Shown: one piece after another, positions 52,410 through 60,494 of the stretch
Layout of the letters: each line of letters opens with the position of its first letter
How positions within the stretch are numbered: position 1 is the stretch's first letter
Assembly: GCF_002943105.1 (NCBI RefSeq)
Contig: NZ_PTPZ01000009.1
Span: forward strand, 54,583-118,582
Direction of reading: 5' to 3'
DNA length: 64,000 nt
Origin: Cloacibacterium normanense
Lineage (GTDB): Bacteria > Bacteroidota > Bacteroidia > Flavobacteriales > Weeksellaceae
Made by a program: the position numbers and the translations under genes
Notes under the pieces: generated by a model
The model's input: only the letters and a program-made list of their open reading frames with translations
Database searches by the model: none
Told to the model about the DNA's origin: nothing

Positions 52410-52646
52410 TTATTTACTATTTCCTCTTGCAACTAATGCAATTAGAATGATGAGAACTAGAGCGCCGATCACCCAAATTAATGGATTCTGCATCCAGTTT
52501 CCAGACATATCCGTACCTTTATTCATGTCTACGTCTACGTCTAATTGTGCTGCTTTTTCTTGTGCCCAAACTAATCCTCCGATTAGAGTAGCCATTACAG
52601 CCATTGCAAAAGTTTGCAATCTTCTAGCGATATTAGATCTTTCCAT
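52410..52646 (-). CDS. Small membrane protein, 78 residues
   Basis: Two hydrophobic segments (about 12-28, a signal-like helix ending in GGLVWAQ, and 54-73) flank an acidic centre (DVDVDMNKGTDMSGNW). The C-terminus is basic (ARGNSK). This is a likely envelope protein of unknown function at the end of the small-gene series. Its leader is CA-rich like those of its upstream neighbours. Confidence 0.65.
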   Translation of the reverse strand: MERSNIARRLQTFAMAVMATLIGGLVWAQEKAAQLDVDVDMNKGTDMSGNWMQNPLIWVIGALVLIILIALVARGNSK

Positions 52647-52685
52647 AATTTTATGTTTTTATGTTTATTTTGGTGTGTTTTTAAA

Positions 52686-53201
52686 TTATAGTTCTACTGG
52701 GATATTCATATGAACTACAGAAGCCATATTTTTTCCTTTGTATTTAGCGGGAACAAATCCTTGGTTAAGGTCATAAATCGCTAAAATAGTTGCTAAGTTC
52801 AGAGATTCATTATTTCCTGAAGCTTTCACGTCTGAAATTTTACCGGTTTCTGTTACCAAGAAACTTACGTGTGTGTATTGAGTACCAGAACCTGTAACTG
52901 CGCTCTTATCAATTTTAGCATTTACAGCATTGATAAAATCTTGTTTGCTTTGTCCGAAACTTGGTCTTTCTGTTCCTGGTAAAAGTGGAACTTGTGAATA
53001 CGGAGCTACATTTTCTTTAGCCTTAATAGCTTTGATTTTTGCTTGCATTTTAGAAGGCTCATCATCTGGAGCTTTTACTAAAAATGCTACATTATTTTCG
53101 TCTTGAGCGATATAAGCTCTGTGAAATTTTGAAATATTTACTCCCTGTGAAAACACAAGTGAGAATGCACCAATAGATAGTGCGGTTGCTAACTTTTTCA
53201 T
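52686..53201 (-). CDS. Exported protein with TonB-like C-terminal domain
   Basis: A 171-residue secreted protein: signal peptide about 1-18 (ending VFSQG), a middle region (NNVAFLVKAPDDEPSKMQAKIKAIKAK...) and a C-terminal segment whose pattern (QYTHVSFLVTETGKISDVKASGNNESLN..., QGFVPAKYKGK, MNIPVEL) resembles TonB C-terminal energy-transducer domains. It lacks a membrane anchor and proline-rich linker, so it is not a complete TonB; it could act as a periplasmic partner. Neighbours are small stress-type proteins. Confidence 0.65.
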   Translation of the reverse strand: MKKLATALSIGAFSLVFSQGVNISKFHRAYIAQDENNVAFLVKAPDDEPSKMQAKIKAIKAKENVAPYSQVPLLPGTERPSFGQSKQDFINAVNAKIDKSAVTGSGTQYTHVSFLVTETGKISDVKASGNNESLNLATILAIYDLNQGFVPAKYKGKNMASVVHMNIPVEL

Positions 53202-53240
53202 AATTTATTGTTTTTGGTGTTTTTGTGATGTGTGTGTGAT

Positions 53241-53504
53241 TTATGCCTTTCTAGAAAGTGCATTATATGCGTAGAGTACGATAATGGCTCCTACTACAGA
53301 CATGGCTAAGCTATAAAAGCTAAAAACATCATTTGTTACGTCTGCTCCGAAGAAAATTCTTCCTAAAAAGCCTCCTAATACGCTACCTACAATACCAATG
53401 ATAATGGTAGTAATCCAACCAGCTGCGTCATTTCCTGGTTTTAAAAATCTTGCGATTGCTCCAGCGATTAAGCCGAAAATAATCCATGCGATAATATTGA
53501 TCAT
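53241..53504 (-). CDS. GlsB/YeaQ/YmgE-family stress membrane protein
   Basis: An 87-residue inner-membrane protein with three helices and glycine-rich turns (IFGLIAGAIARFLKPGNDAAGW, VGSVLGGFLGRIFFG), the standard signature. This family is commonly induced in stationary phase or by stress. It has a (CA)n leader on the minus strand and is flanked by other small envelope genes. Confidence 0.88.
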   Translation of the reverse strand: MINIIAWIIFGLIAGAIARFLKPGNDAAGWITTIIIGIVGSVLGGFLGRIFFGADVTNDVFSFYSLAMSVVGAIIVLYAYNALSRKA

Positions 53505-53557
53505 AATTTTGTGATTTAGTGTTAATATTTATTTGGTGTGTGTGTGTATTTGTGTGT

Positions 53558-53860
53558 TTATCTAAGAGCATCTAGTTCTGTTTCTACTTCCTTAGTCACG
53601 CTCTTTGCAGAAGATAAAATCTGCTCTTTGTTTGCTTTTACTTTTTCTGAAATTTGGTTTGAAATAGTGTTGTATTTGCTTTTTGCCTTTTCAGAAAGTT
53701 GATTCATCGTTTCTTTGGTTTTAGATTGAGCATTTTTTGCTTGTGTTCTCAGTTTTGCTCTGGTGTCTTTTCCTTTTGCTGGTGCAAATAAAATTCCTGC
53801 TACTGCGCCTACTGCTGTTGCGCCTAATACTCCTAATGTTCTTTTTGCTGTGGTGTTCAT
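53558..53860 (-). CDS. YtxH domain-containing protein
   Basis: A 100-residue protein with one N-terminal transmembrane/glycine zipper segment (about 7-26: TLGVLGATAVGAVAGILFAP) and a Lys-rich helix to the end (about 30-98). Many YtxH proteins are stress-induced. It sits between the GlsB-like gene and the 53-residue gene, with short spacers, so one transcript is plausible. Confidence 0.82.
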   Translation of the reverse strand: MNTTAKRTLGVLGATAVGAVAGILFAPAKGKDTRAKLRTQAKNAQSKTKETMNQLSEKAKSKYNTISNQISEKVKANKEQILSSAKSVTKEVETELDALR

Positions 53861-53864
53861 AATT

Positions 53865-54026
53865 TTACTGTTTATTGTTAATATCGTCTTTTATAATCTC
53901 ATAAATCATAATACAAAGCGCCAAGACAAATAATATGTTAATTAGTATACTTGTTTCGAAGAAGAAAAATCCAATTGCCCATATTATTATTAACAATGTA
54001 ACCGTGAAATAGGTAAATTTATTCAT
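53865..54026 (-). CDS. Small lmo0937/DUF5670-like membrane protein (53 residues)
   Basis: The ORF starts MNKFTYFTVTLLIIIWAIGF at ATG 54026 and ends 4 nt before the YtxH start. It has two hydrophobic segments (about 9-23 and 26-46) joined by a short polar turn (FFFETS) and a charged tail (KDDINNKQ). This IIWAIGFF...IL layout resembles the lmo0937 family of short stress-linked membrane proteins. Too short for standard callers; it is probably the first gene of the cluster. Confidence 0.65.
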   Translation of the reverse strand: MNKFTYFTVTLLIIIWAIGFFFFETSILINILFVLALCIMIYEIIKDDINNKQ

Positions 54027-54462
54027 AACTTAAATTCGTTTATATCATCTCTTTAATCTGCAAATTTTTAAAAATTACCTATTTTTCTCGTTACAACATT
54101 TTAATGCTTTGTTATATAATTGCTACTTCTCTGTTTCAATGAAGATTAAAATCTGTTGTTTCATTTTAACAATACAAAGATTTAAAATTTTGATTTACAA
54201 TTTATTACATCATTTTAATTAAAATTTTTAGAATTTTAAGGTATTATAAAATTTCAATTTTTTAATCCTTTTTTAAAAAAGCAGAAGTAAAAATATTGTA
54301 GAATAAAATGAACAACTTTTCTGAAGAATTTTCTTCGCTTTCTACATGACAAAGATGTGACAATTGCCAAGCAATCTCATTACAAAAAATTGGGTTATTG
54401 TTATAGAATTTGCATAAAAAAACACGCTCAAAAAGCGTGTTTTAATATTTAATGATTTTTAT
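54027..54462. other. 436-nt AT-rich intergenic region
   Basis: No gene or recognised RNA is seen. It contains a few poly-A/T blocks and, at its left end, the leader of the small-gene cluster. At its right end is the histidine kinase terminator (54419-54443). It probably holds the promoter for the cluster, but no exact TAnnTTTG element was found on the minus strand. Confidence 0.6.
54419..54443 (-). terminator. Terminator after the PAS histidine kinase
   Basis: AAAACACGCT (54419-54428) pairs with AGCGTGTTTT (54434-54443), followed by T-rich minus-strand sequence. Confidence 0.8.
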
Positions 54463-57400
54463 TTAAACTTCTGGCAAATAGACGGTAAATGTAGCTCCTT
54501 CATTTGGTTTTCCTTCAGCGAAGATGAAGCCTTTATGATTGTCTACAATTTTTTTACAAATAGCTAAACCAATTCCGGTTCCTGCGATTTCGTCTTTATT
54601 GTGTAATCTGCTGAAAAGTTCGAATATTCTATCCGAATATTCTGGAGAAAAACCAATTCCGTTATCTGTAAAAGTAAACTTGTGGAAAATTCTCTTTGCA
54701 GAGAAAGTTACATTTCCTACTTTCTCAAAAGATGCTTTTTCGTAATCTATTTTGATTTCTGGAGCAACGTCTGGCTTAGAATATTTAATAGAATTCCCCA
54801 ATAAATTGATAAACAACTGCTGAATCTGGAAAGGAATCACTTTCATTTTCGGAAGATGAGCGGTATGAATCACTGCTTTTTTCTCTTCTATAGGTTCTGC
54901 AATTTCGTGTTTTGCGTTTTCCAACAAATCATTAAGGTCTGCTTTTTCGAAAACTTGTTCAGATTTATTGGTTCTGGAAAATTGCAGTAAATCTTTGATG
55001 AGCAATCTCATTCTTCCAGCCGCAACTTTTATTCTATCGAAGTACTGTTGACCAGTTTCCGTAAGATTTTGATAATCTTTGGCTTCCAACCTAGAGATGA
55101 AAGTTTCAATTTTTCTTAACGGCTCTTGCAAATCGTGACTCGCTACATAGTTGAATGCCTGTAATTCTTTGTTAGACGCTTCTAGTTCTCTGTTTTTTTG
55201 ATTGGTTTCTATATTTTTATTGACTTCTTCGGTAATATCTTGCGTAATCATTAGATAATAAAACCCTTCATGTGAATCTTCAATCGGCTTATTAGAAACT
55301 CTAATGTATCTTATTTCGCCAGTATCTTTTTTTACAATTCTATGCTCGTAAGGTTTTGCGTTTTTATCTTTATTCTGTAATTTCTGAAGATTTTCTAGAA
55401 CATACTCTAAATCTTCTGGATATACATACGGAATAAAATTATCTACTTTAGGATCAAAATTTTCTTTTTCTACTCCAAAAAGTCTGAAAATATTATCCGA
55501 AAACTCAAACTCAGTTTTGTCTACATTCCATTTCCAGAAACCATATTTCCCGATAATTTCTGCTTCTTTACTACTTTCATTGTAATATTTAAGCTCTTCG
55601 AAAGCTTTTTGAAGAGTATGACTTCTTTTAACTTCTTCTGAAATATTAACTACAACTCCTGCCAAAAATTTATTTCCATTAGAATCATAAGTAGGTGTTC
55701 CTACTCCTTTTACATGAAGAATTTCTCCAGAAGGTCTTAAAATTCTATAAGTAAATGCTGGAAGATTTTCTTCTTCTTCCATTTTTGCCATTACACTTTT
55801 AAAATATTCTAAATCTTCTGGATGTACATAGTTATAATAGTTATCTAGGTTAGACTCAAAAGATTTTGGTTCCGCTCCTAATAATTTATATAAATTGTCT
55901 GAAAAGTACCAACTATCTTCTTTGATATTCCAACTCCAATTGCCATAACCGCCAATTTCTTCACCAAATTTCAAAGCTTTATTCGAGAGTAACATTTCGT
56001 TATTGATTTTTTCGAGTTCTTTATTTCTCTCTAAAATGGTGTTCTGTGCTTTGAAAATTTCGGTAACATCTAGAGAAATAATGAGCACATATTCTTCATA
56101 ACTGTCATCTTTTATATGTTTATTGTTAATCGACAGATATTTTATTTCTTGGTTATCTGCTCTAATAATTCTGATGATATATGGATTAAAAGATCTTTTT
56201 TCTGCCATTTCATCTAATGTAGCATCTACCATTGCTTTATCATCTGGATGTACTTGGTTAAATAAATCAGAAAACTCTGGTTTATCTTTAGGATTTAGAC
56301 CAAATAAGCGGTAAATATTATCAGAAAATATAAATCTATTATCTTTTACAAACCATTGCGCAGTACCATAATTCCCCGCTATTTCTGCTTCTTTATTGGT
56401 TTCATTAGCTAAGAAAAGGGTTCTGTTTTTCTTTTCTAGTTCTCTATTTTTTTCTGAAATATTTTTTTGATTTTCTATCTCTTCTGTTACATCGCTGGTA
56501 ATTCCTAATAAGATTTTTTCGTTTCTAAGATTTTTTATCATTTTACCAGAAGCACGCAGATATCTTACCTCACCATCGTTTCTAATGATTCTGTAAGTGA
56601 ATGGTGATAAGGTTTCATGATTAATCATATCAGAGACAATTCCTTGTACGTAATACAAGTCTTCAGGATGAATTCTATTCATAAATCCTTCATAATTATC
56701 TTCTAAAGAATTAGGCTCATAACCTAAAAGACGATATTCATTTTCGGAAAAAGTATATTTTTTGGTATCTACATTAAGTTGCCATGTTCCGTAATTACCG
56801 ATTTGTTCGGCAAGATTAGCGGTTTCATTTGCAAGAATTAGCTTTTCATTATTGATGGTCGCTTCCTTTAAATCTCTATTGATTTTAATAATGGCAAGAA
56901 TTAAAAGAACAATTGTAACAAAGAAGGTCAATAAATTCACGAGTGGCGTATATTTATTGACTTGATCACTTTTTAAAGACCTCGTTTCTAGAAGATCAGT
57001 CTCAGATTGTCTTAGATTTCTAATAATGGCAGAAATTTCATCCATCACCGCTTTTCCTCTGTAGATATTATCTGTAACTTTCTGGTTATCATTTAAATCA
57101 AAGTTAGGATCTAAAACTTCGTTTACTACTTTCAGTTTTTTTTCTATTAAGGATTCTAATTTTTTAGTCGTTTGAAAATGGTAAGGATTATCCGAAGTTA
57201 TTTCTCTGAGTTGTTCTAGATTTTGTTTAATTTCTACTTTATCAAACTCAATTTGACGGAGTAATTTTTTGTCATGAGTCAATAAATAGTTTCTTCTGTC
57301 TATTTCTACATTTTTAATTTTAGTAAAAACATGCTCTATTTTTATCAGAACACGATAGGTGTGTTCTACAATTTCATTAGAATCATGCAATGCTCTAATA

Positions 57401-57492
57401 TGTTTGTAAGAAACCGAAGAAATAAAAAGTATAATTGCTATGGTAATCGCAAAAATAATTTTAAGAAAAAGAGGTCTGTTCGTAAATTTCAT
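54463..57492 (-). CDS. Multi-PAS sensor histidine kinase
   Basis: A 1009-residue membrane kinase. A first helix (about 11-28), a CHASE3-like periplasmic region (about 30-180) and a second helix (about 182-203) precede four PAS/PAC repeats (about 225-345, 365-485, 500-635, 640-765; each with the EYR/IYRLFG/LYKLLGA and HPEDL/HPDD cores). A dimerisation helix with His786 (VASHDLQEPLRK) and a GHKL ATPase domain (NSIKYSK, DNGIGF, GTGIGL) end the protein. It has no receiver domain; the response regulator follows 6 nt upstream. The signal is unknown. Confidence 0.93.
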   Translation of the reverse strand: MKFTNRPLFLKIIFAITIAIILFISSVSYKHIRALHDSNEIVEHTYRVLIKIEHVFTKIKNVEIDRRNYLLTHDKKLLRQIEFDKVEIKQNLEQLREITSDNPYHFQTTKKLESLIEKKLKVVNEVLDPNFDLNDNQKVTDNIYRGKAVMDEISAIIRNLRQSETDLLETRSLKSDQVNKYTPLVNLLTFFVTIVLLILAIIKINRDLKEATINNEKLILANETANLAEQIGNYGTWQLNVDTKKYTFSENEYRLLGYEPNSLEDNYEGFMNRIHPEDLYYVQGIVSDMINHETLSPFTYRIIRNDGEVRYLRASGKMIKNLRNEKILLGITSDVTEEIENQKNISEKNRELEKKNRTLFLANETNKEAEIAGNYGTAQWFVKDNRFIFSDNIYRLFGLNPKDKPEFSDLFNQVHPDDKAMVDATLDEMAEKRSFNPYIIRIIRADNQEIKYLSINNKHIKDDSYEEYVLIISLDVTEIFKAQNTILERNKELEKINNEMLLSNKALKFGEEIGGYGNWSWNIKEDSWYFSDNLYKLLGAEPKSFESNLDNYYNYVHPEDLEYFKSVMAKMEEEENLPAFTYRILRPSGEILHVKGVGTPTYDSNGNKFLAGVVVNISEEVKRSHTLQKAFEELKYYNESSKEAEIIGKYGFWKWNVDKTEFEFSDNIFRLFGVEKENFDPKVDNFIPYVYPEDLEYVLENLQKLQNKDKNAKPYEHRIVKKDTGEIRYIRVSNKPIEDSHEGFYYLMITQDITEEVNKNIETNQKNRELEASNKELQAFNYVASHDLQEPLRKIETFISRLEAKDYQNLTETGQQYFDRIKVAAGRMRLLIKDLLQFSRTNKSEQVFEKADLNDLLENAKHEIAEPIEEKKAVIHTAHLPKMKVIPFQIQQLFINLLGNSIKYSKPDVAPEIKIDYEKASFEKVGNVTFSAKRIFHKFTFTDNGIGFSPEYSDRIFELFSRLHNKDEIAGTGIGLAICKKIVDNHKGFIFAEGKPNEGATFTVYLPEV

Positions 57493-57498
57493 ATAAAA

Positions 57499-57945
57499 TT
57501 ACATTCTCAGTAAAAAATTATCTTTATTAAGACCAGAAGTATGGTATTGCCAATTAATAGCCACTACATCTGATAAAACTTTTTTAAGGGTATCAAAATC
57601 ATTTGGCTTTTTGATGTAAATATTCGCGCCACTTACGAAAGTTTCTTCTATATGCTCTTCTGAAGATGAGGTAGAATAAATAGCAATGGCAATATCATCA
57701 AATTTTTTATTGGACTTTATTTCGTGGAGACATTCTATCCCATTTTTTTTCGGCATATTCAAGTCTAAAAATAGAACCTGTGGTAGAACCGCATCGTCTG
57801 AATTAAGATAATTCATAAGTTCTACTCCATCATTGTAAGTGTGAACTTTGGTATTGATTTTCAGTTCAGAAAAAGCATCGGTGAAGAATAGTCTGTCATC
57901 TTCGTCGTCATCTGCCAAGATGATGTGAATGTAATCTGTTTGCAT
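57499..57945 (-). CDS. Single-domain response regulator
   Basis: A 148-residue CheY-like receiver domain without an output domain. The phosphoacceptor is Asp61 (FLDLNMP), with acidic pair Asp12-Asp13 and Lys in IYIKKP. It is 6 nt upstream of the PAS kinase and 17 nt downstream of the AraC-type gene, so the three form one operon. Output must be by protein interaction, possibly with the AraC-type protein. Confidence 0.93.
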   Translation of the reverse strand: MQTDYIHIILADDDEDDRLFFTDAFSELKINTKVHTYNDGVELMNYLNSDDAVLPQVLFLDLNMPKKNGIECLHEIKSNKKFDDIAIAIYSTSSSEEHIEETFVSGANIYIKKPNDFDTLKKVLSDVVAINWQYHTSGLNKDNFLLRM

Positions 57946-57962
57946 AGTTTTCTTATTTAGAT

Positions 57963-58520
57963 TTATTTTTTGTTTGCAATTTCTCTTCTTTTGGTAATAA
58001 TTCTCTGGAACTGAGATGGTGTAATTCCTGTAATATTTTTGAACTGTGTGCTTAAATGCGCTACACTGCTGTAATTTAATCGATAAGCGACTTCGGTTAA
58101 GGTAAGATTATCTTTAATAATTAAATTTTTGGCATGTTCTATTTTCTGCATCATAATGTAGTTCTCTATAGAACTAAACGTAACTTCTGAAAATAAATTG
58201 GACAGATAACCGTAACTGTGATTAAGTTTATCGGTAAGATAAACAGAAGCTTTTACATTAATAGGCTCTTCAGAATGAACCATTTCTAAGATGGCTTCTT
58301 TAATTTTTTCAATTAAAACGGTCTTTTGATTTTCGATAATGGTAATGCCGTACTCTTCTAATTCTGCACGGAATTCTTTCATCTTTTCGGCAGGAATTTT
58401 TTCTAAAAATTCTACTTCACCAAAAGCGACTACTCTATATTTAGCACCTAATTGGTCTAATTTTTCTTCTAATACTTTTTTACAAACTGCGTTATAGTCG
58501 AATTTTGTAAATATTTTCAT
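57963..58520 (-). CDS. AraC-family regulator with HMA-like N-terminus
   Basis: A 185-residue regulator. The C-terminal part (about 75-180) is an AraC-type DNA-binding domain with two helix-turn-helix units (SVYLTDKLNHSYGYLSNLFSEVT and LTEVAYRLNYSSVAHLSTQFKNITGITPSQF). Residues 1-65 are a small alpha-beta domain with the size and pattern of the HMA/ferredoxin-like N-terminus seen in related regulators, but the usual CxxC is reduced to one Cys (NAVCKKVL). No arabinose-type cupin is present. First gene of the kinase operon. Confidence 0.85.
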   Translation of the reverse strand: MKIFTKFDYNAVCKKVLEEKLDQLGAKYRVVAFGEVEFLEKIPAEKMKEFRAELEEYGITIIENQKTVLIEKIKEAILEMVHSEEPINVKASVYLTDKLNHSYGYLSNLFSEVTFSSIENYIMMQKIEHAKNLIIKDNLTLTEVAYRLNYSSVAHLSTQFKNITGITPSQFQRIITKRREIANKK

Positions 58521-58587
58521 TGTGTTATTATTTAGTTTATAAAGTTAGTAAAAAAAGTAAGCTTTCATTGTTTTTGTCTAAAATCTT

Positions 58588-58632
58588 AAAAAACTCTCAC
58601 AAATAACAAAATAATCCGTACTTGTGAGAGTT
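58588..58632 (-). terminator. Terminator after the beta-barrel gene
   Basis: AACTCTCACAA (58592-58602) pairs with TTGTGAGAGTT (58622-58632), with a T-run on the minus strand. The loop is long (19 nt). Confidence 0.7.
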
Positions 58633-58696
58633 AACTAAATAATAAACTATATGAAGAGAAAACTACTTTTTTAACTGTTAGTTTTTGTGGATGAAA

Positions 58697-59260
58697 TTAC
58701 TCACCTAAAGGAATGTTATAAGAAACACCTAAACCTAGAGAAGCTGCATTAAAATCTTGTCCTGGTAAGTCTCCTTTAGAACCGGTGAATACTTTGGTAT
58801 ATTGTAACGCTACATTCCAATGTCTGTTATGCCATCCTAATTCTGGTTTTAGATAAAAACCACCATCAGGTCTTGCAACAGGAGCATTAGCTGCTACGTT
58901 TTCATCACCTGTGATAAATGCATATCCTAAATCTGTTCCGAAATAAAATCCTGTTTGTTTAGGATAAACTCTTATTAAACCTGCTACTGGAACTACTCCG
59001 AAATCATTATTTTCGATTCCATCATTATCTTTTCCGAAGAAGTGATTATAACCTGTAGCAATCCCTAATCCAAATCCTGGAGTTACTAAATGTTGATAAG
59101 CAACATCTAAACCTAAATTTGCAGAAGCATTGGTAGATGGAGCAGCTATCCCTACATTTCCTCCAATTTTTAGCATGTTTGTCATTTCTGCACTTTGTGC
59201 ACTTAATAAACCTGCTGATAAAATTCCTATTCCTAAAATAGCTCTTTTTACGTTTTTCAT
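58697..59260 (-). CDS. Small outer-membrane beta-barrel protein
   Basis: A 187-residue protein: signal peptide about 1-21 (ending LLSAQ), then alternating strands typical of an eight-stranded barrel (NLGLDVAYQHL, LGIATGYNHFF, VVPVAGLIRVYP, FGTDLGYAFITG) ending in a Gly/Leu-rich strand. It lacks the C-terminal Phe rule (ends YNIPLGE). Function unknown; alone on its transcript. Confidence 0.78.
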   Translation of the reverse strand: MKNVKRAILGIGILSAGLLSAQSAEMTNMLKIGGNVGIAAPSTNASANLGLDVAYQHLVTPGFGLGIATGYNHFFGKDNDGIENNDFGVVPVAGLIRVYPKQTGFYFGTDLGYAFITGDENVAANAPVARPDGGFYLKPELGWHNRHWNVALQYTKVFTGSKGDLPGQDFNAASLGLGVSYNIPLGE

Positions 59261-59374
59261 AATTTTAAATTTTTTGTGTTAAGTTTTATATTGTTTTTAT
59301 GTTGTTGCAAAGTTGCAGAGAACTGAAATTTTTTGTTTTATATGATTTTCTGAAACTGTTACAGAATTTTATTT

Positions 59375-59632
59375 TTATTCACTTACGATAGATTTTAAAA
59401 AATAAGTTGTAATAATAGAAGTTACAATTCCGCTGAAGAGAAGTGTTCCATCAAATAAATCAGTAAATAGATTTTTATCTAAAACATAAGCGCTTATTGC
59501 ACTAGCAAGAAATGCCACTAAAAAAGAGAATAAGATAACTTTTACAATATTCAGTTTTGTTCTACTTTCATGGAAGGTTTCTATAGAATATCCAATAAAA
59601 ATAGCTGCGAGTACTAATAATAAAATGTTCAT
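59375..59632 (-). CDS. Hypothetical membrane protein (85 residues)
   Basis: Three hydrophobic segments (about 2-15, 27-50, 60-82) with short polar loops, ending in a charged tail. No family recognised. Third gene of a small operon with the two upstream ORFs (14-nt gap); the shared orientation and spacing are the main support. Confidence 0.6.
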   Translation of the reverse strand: MNILLLVLAAIFIGYSIETFHESRTKLNIVKVILFSFLVAFLASAISAYVLDKNLFTDLFDGTLLFSGIVTSIITTYFLKSIVSE

Positions 59633-59646
59633 GACTTTCTAATTTT

Positions 59647-59907
59647 TTAAATTACGTTAACTAAATAATTATTGTTTACATCTTTTCTTATTTTTAAAGA
59701 AAAGCCCTTTTGTAATTCATCATAAATCATAGAGCAATGATCTACGAGATTTTCGAATTCCTCATCAAAAGCTTCAGACGCGAAAACCAAAAGTTTCATA
59801 TTGCTTTCGTCTAATTCTAATCTTCTGTTCTGGTAAGACAATTCAGAAATACCAAAACTTCTATGAAGCTTTATAAAATAATCTTCTATGTGTTTTAAAT
59901 TATTCAT
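59647..59907 (-). CDS. Hypothetical soluble protein (86 residues)
   Basis: An 86-residue, mainly helical, acidic protein (EDYFIKLHRSFGISELSYQNRRLELDESNMKLLVFAS...) with no signal or membrane segment. Not recognised. It lies 14 nt upstream of the 85-residue gene and 17 nt downstream of the 53-residue ORF. Confidence 0.6.
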   Translation of the reverse strand: MNNLKHIEDYFIKLHRSFGISELSYQNRRLELDESNMKLLVFASEAFDEEFENLVDHCSMIYDELQKGFSLKIRKDVNNNYLVNVI

Positions 59908-59924
59908 AGTTTCGTTTTTTGGTG

Positions 59925-60086
59925 TTAGATAATTTTATGTAGGATTTTCTTAGATTCTATAATTAATGCCATGATAATAAAATCTGCAGTTAAATATTGA
60001 GCAGATAATTGCACGTATTCATTTTGTAAAATAGTGTGTACTATCTTGTATCCAAAAGTGGTAGTGTTTTGTATTATCGTTGTCAT
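59925..60086 (-). CDS. Small unrecognised ORF (53 residues)
   Basis: An ORF from ATG 60086 (MTTIIQNTTTFGYKIVHTIL...) to a TAA at 59925, in frame throughout. It is helical with a hydrophobic second half. It is close upstream of the 86-residue gene, which makes a three-gene operon plausible, but no conserved motif confirms it. It could instead be a leader peptide. Confidence 0.45.
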   Translation of the reverse strand: MTTIIQNTTTFGYKIVHTILQNEYVQLSAQYLTADFIIMALIIESKKILHKII

Positions 60087-60186
60087 TTTCTTAATCTTTG
60101 ATGTTTACATTGCAAAGATTCAACAATAACATTAACAGTGTATTATAGAATTTTTTTGGAATTTTATAGAATTTTTAGAAACAAAA

Positions 60187-60212
60187 AAACCTCCTGAAAA
60201 ATCAGAAGGTTT
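60187..60212 (-). terminator. Terminator after tRNA-Gln
   Basis: AAACCTCCTGA (60187-60197) pairs with TCAGAAGGTTT (60202-60212) with one mismatch, then T7 on the minus strand. Confidence 0.75.
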
Positions 60213-60222
60213 CTTTATAAGT

Positions 60223-60295
60223 GTAGACTCACAGGGATTCGAACCCCGACAGACGGTACCAAAAACCGTAGTGCTACCGTTACACCATGAGTCTA
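60223..60295 (-). tRNA. tRNA-Gln (TTG)
   Basis: Acceptor arms TAGACTC and GAGTCTA pair perfectly. The anticodon loop TTTTGGT reads TTG, and the T-arm is GGGTTCGAATCCC. The first base pair is U-A, as in many glutamine tRNAs. It is transcribed alone with its own terminator. Confidence 0.93.
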
Positions 60296-60494
60296 TACCG
60301 TTTTTGGTGGTGCAAATTTAATACAAATTTTTCTAATTGCAATAGCTAAAACAAAAAAAATTACAAAAAATCTCTATTTACTTGAATTTCAAACTGTTTT
60401 TTTTCATCACTTTCTCTCATAGTTTATTTGTAAAAACACTACTCTAGTCTTCTTCATCAAATTTTGTATCTTTGGAAGGTAAAAAAACAATCCT

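Noticed and set aside
53535..53562. GT repeats as CRISPR or integration site
   Set aside because: They are simple dinucleotide tracts without spacers or conserved flanks.
54027..54462. Hidden gene in the 436-nt gap before the histidine kinase
   Set aside because: Only very short ORFs occur on both strands, with no start or composition signal; only the terminator is convincing.
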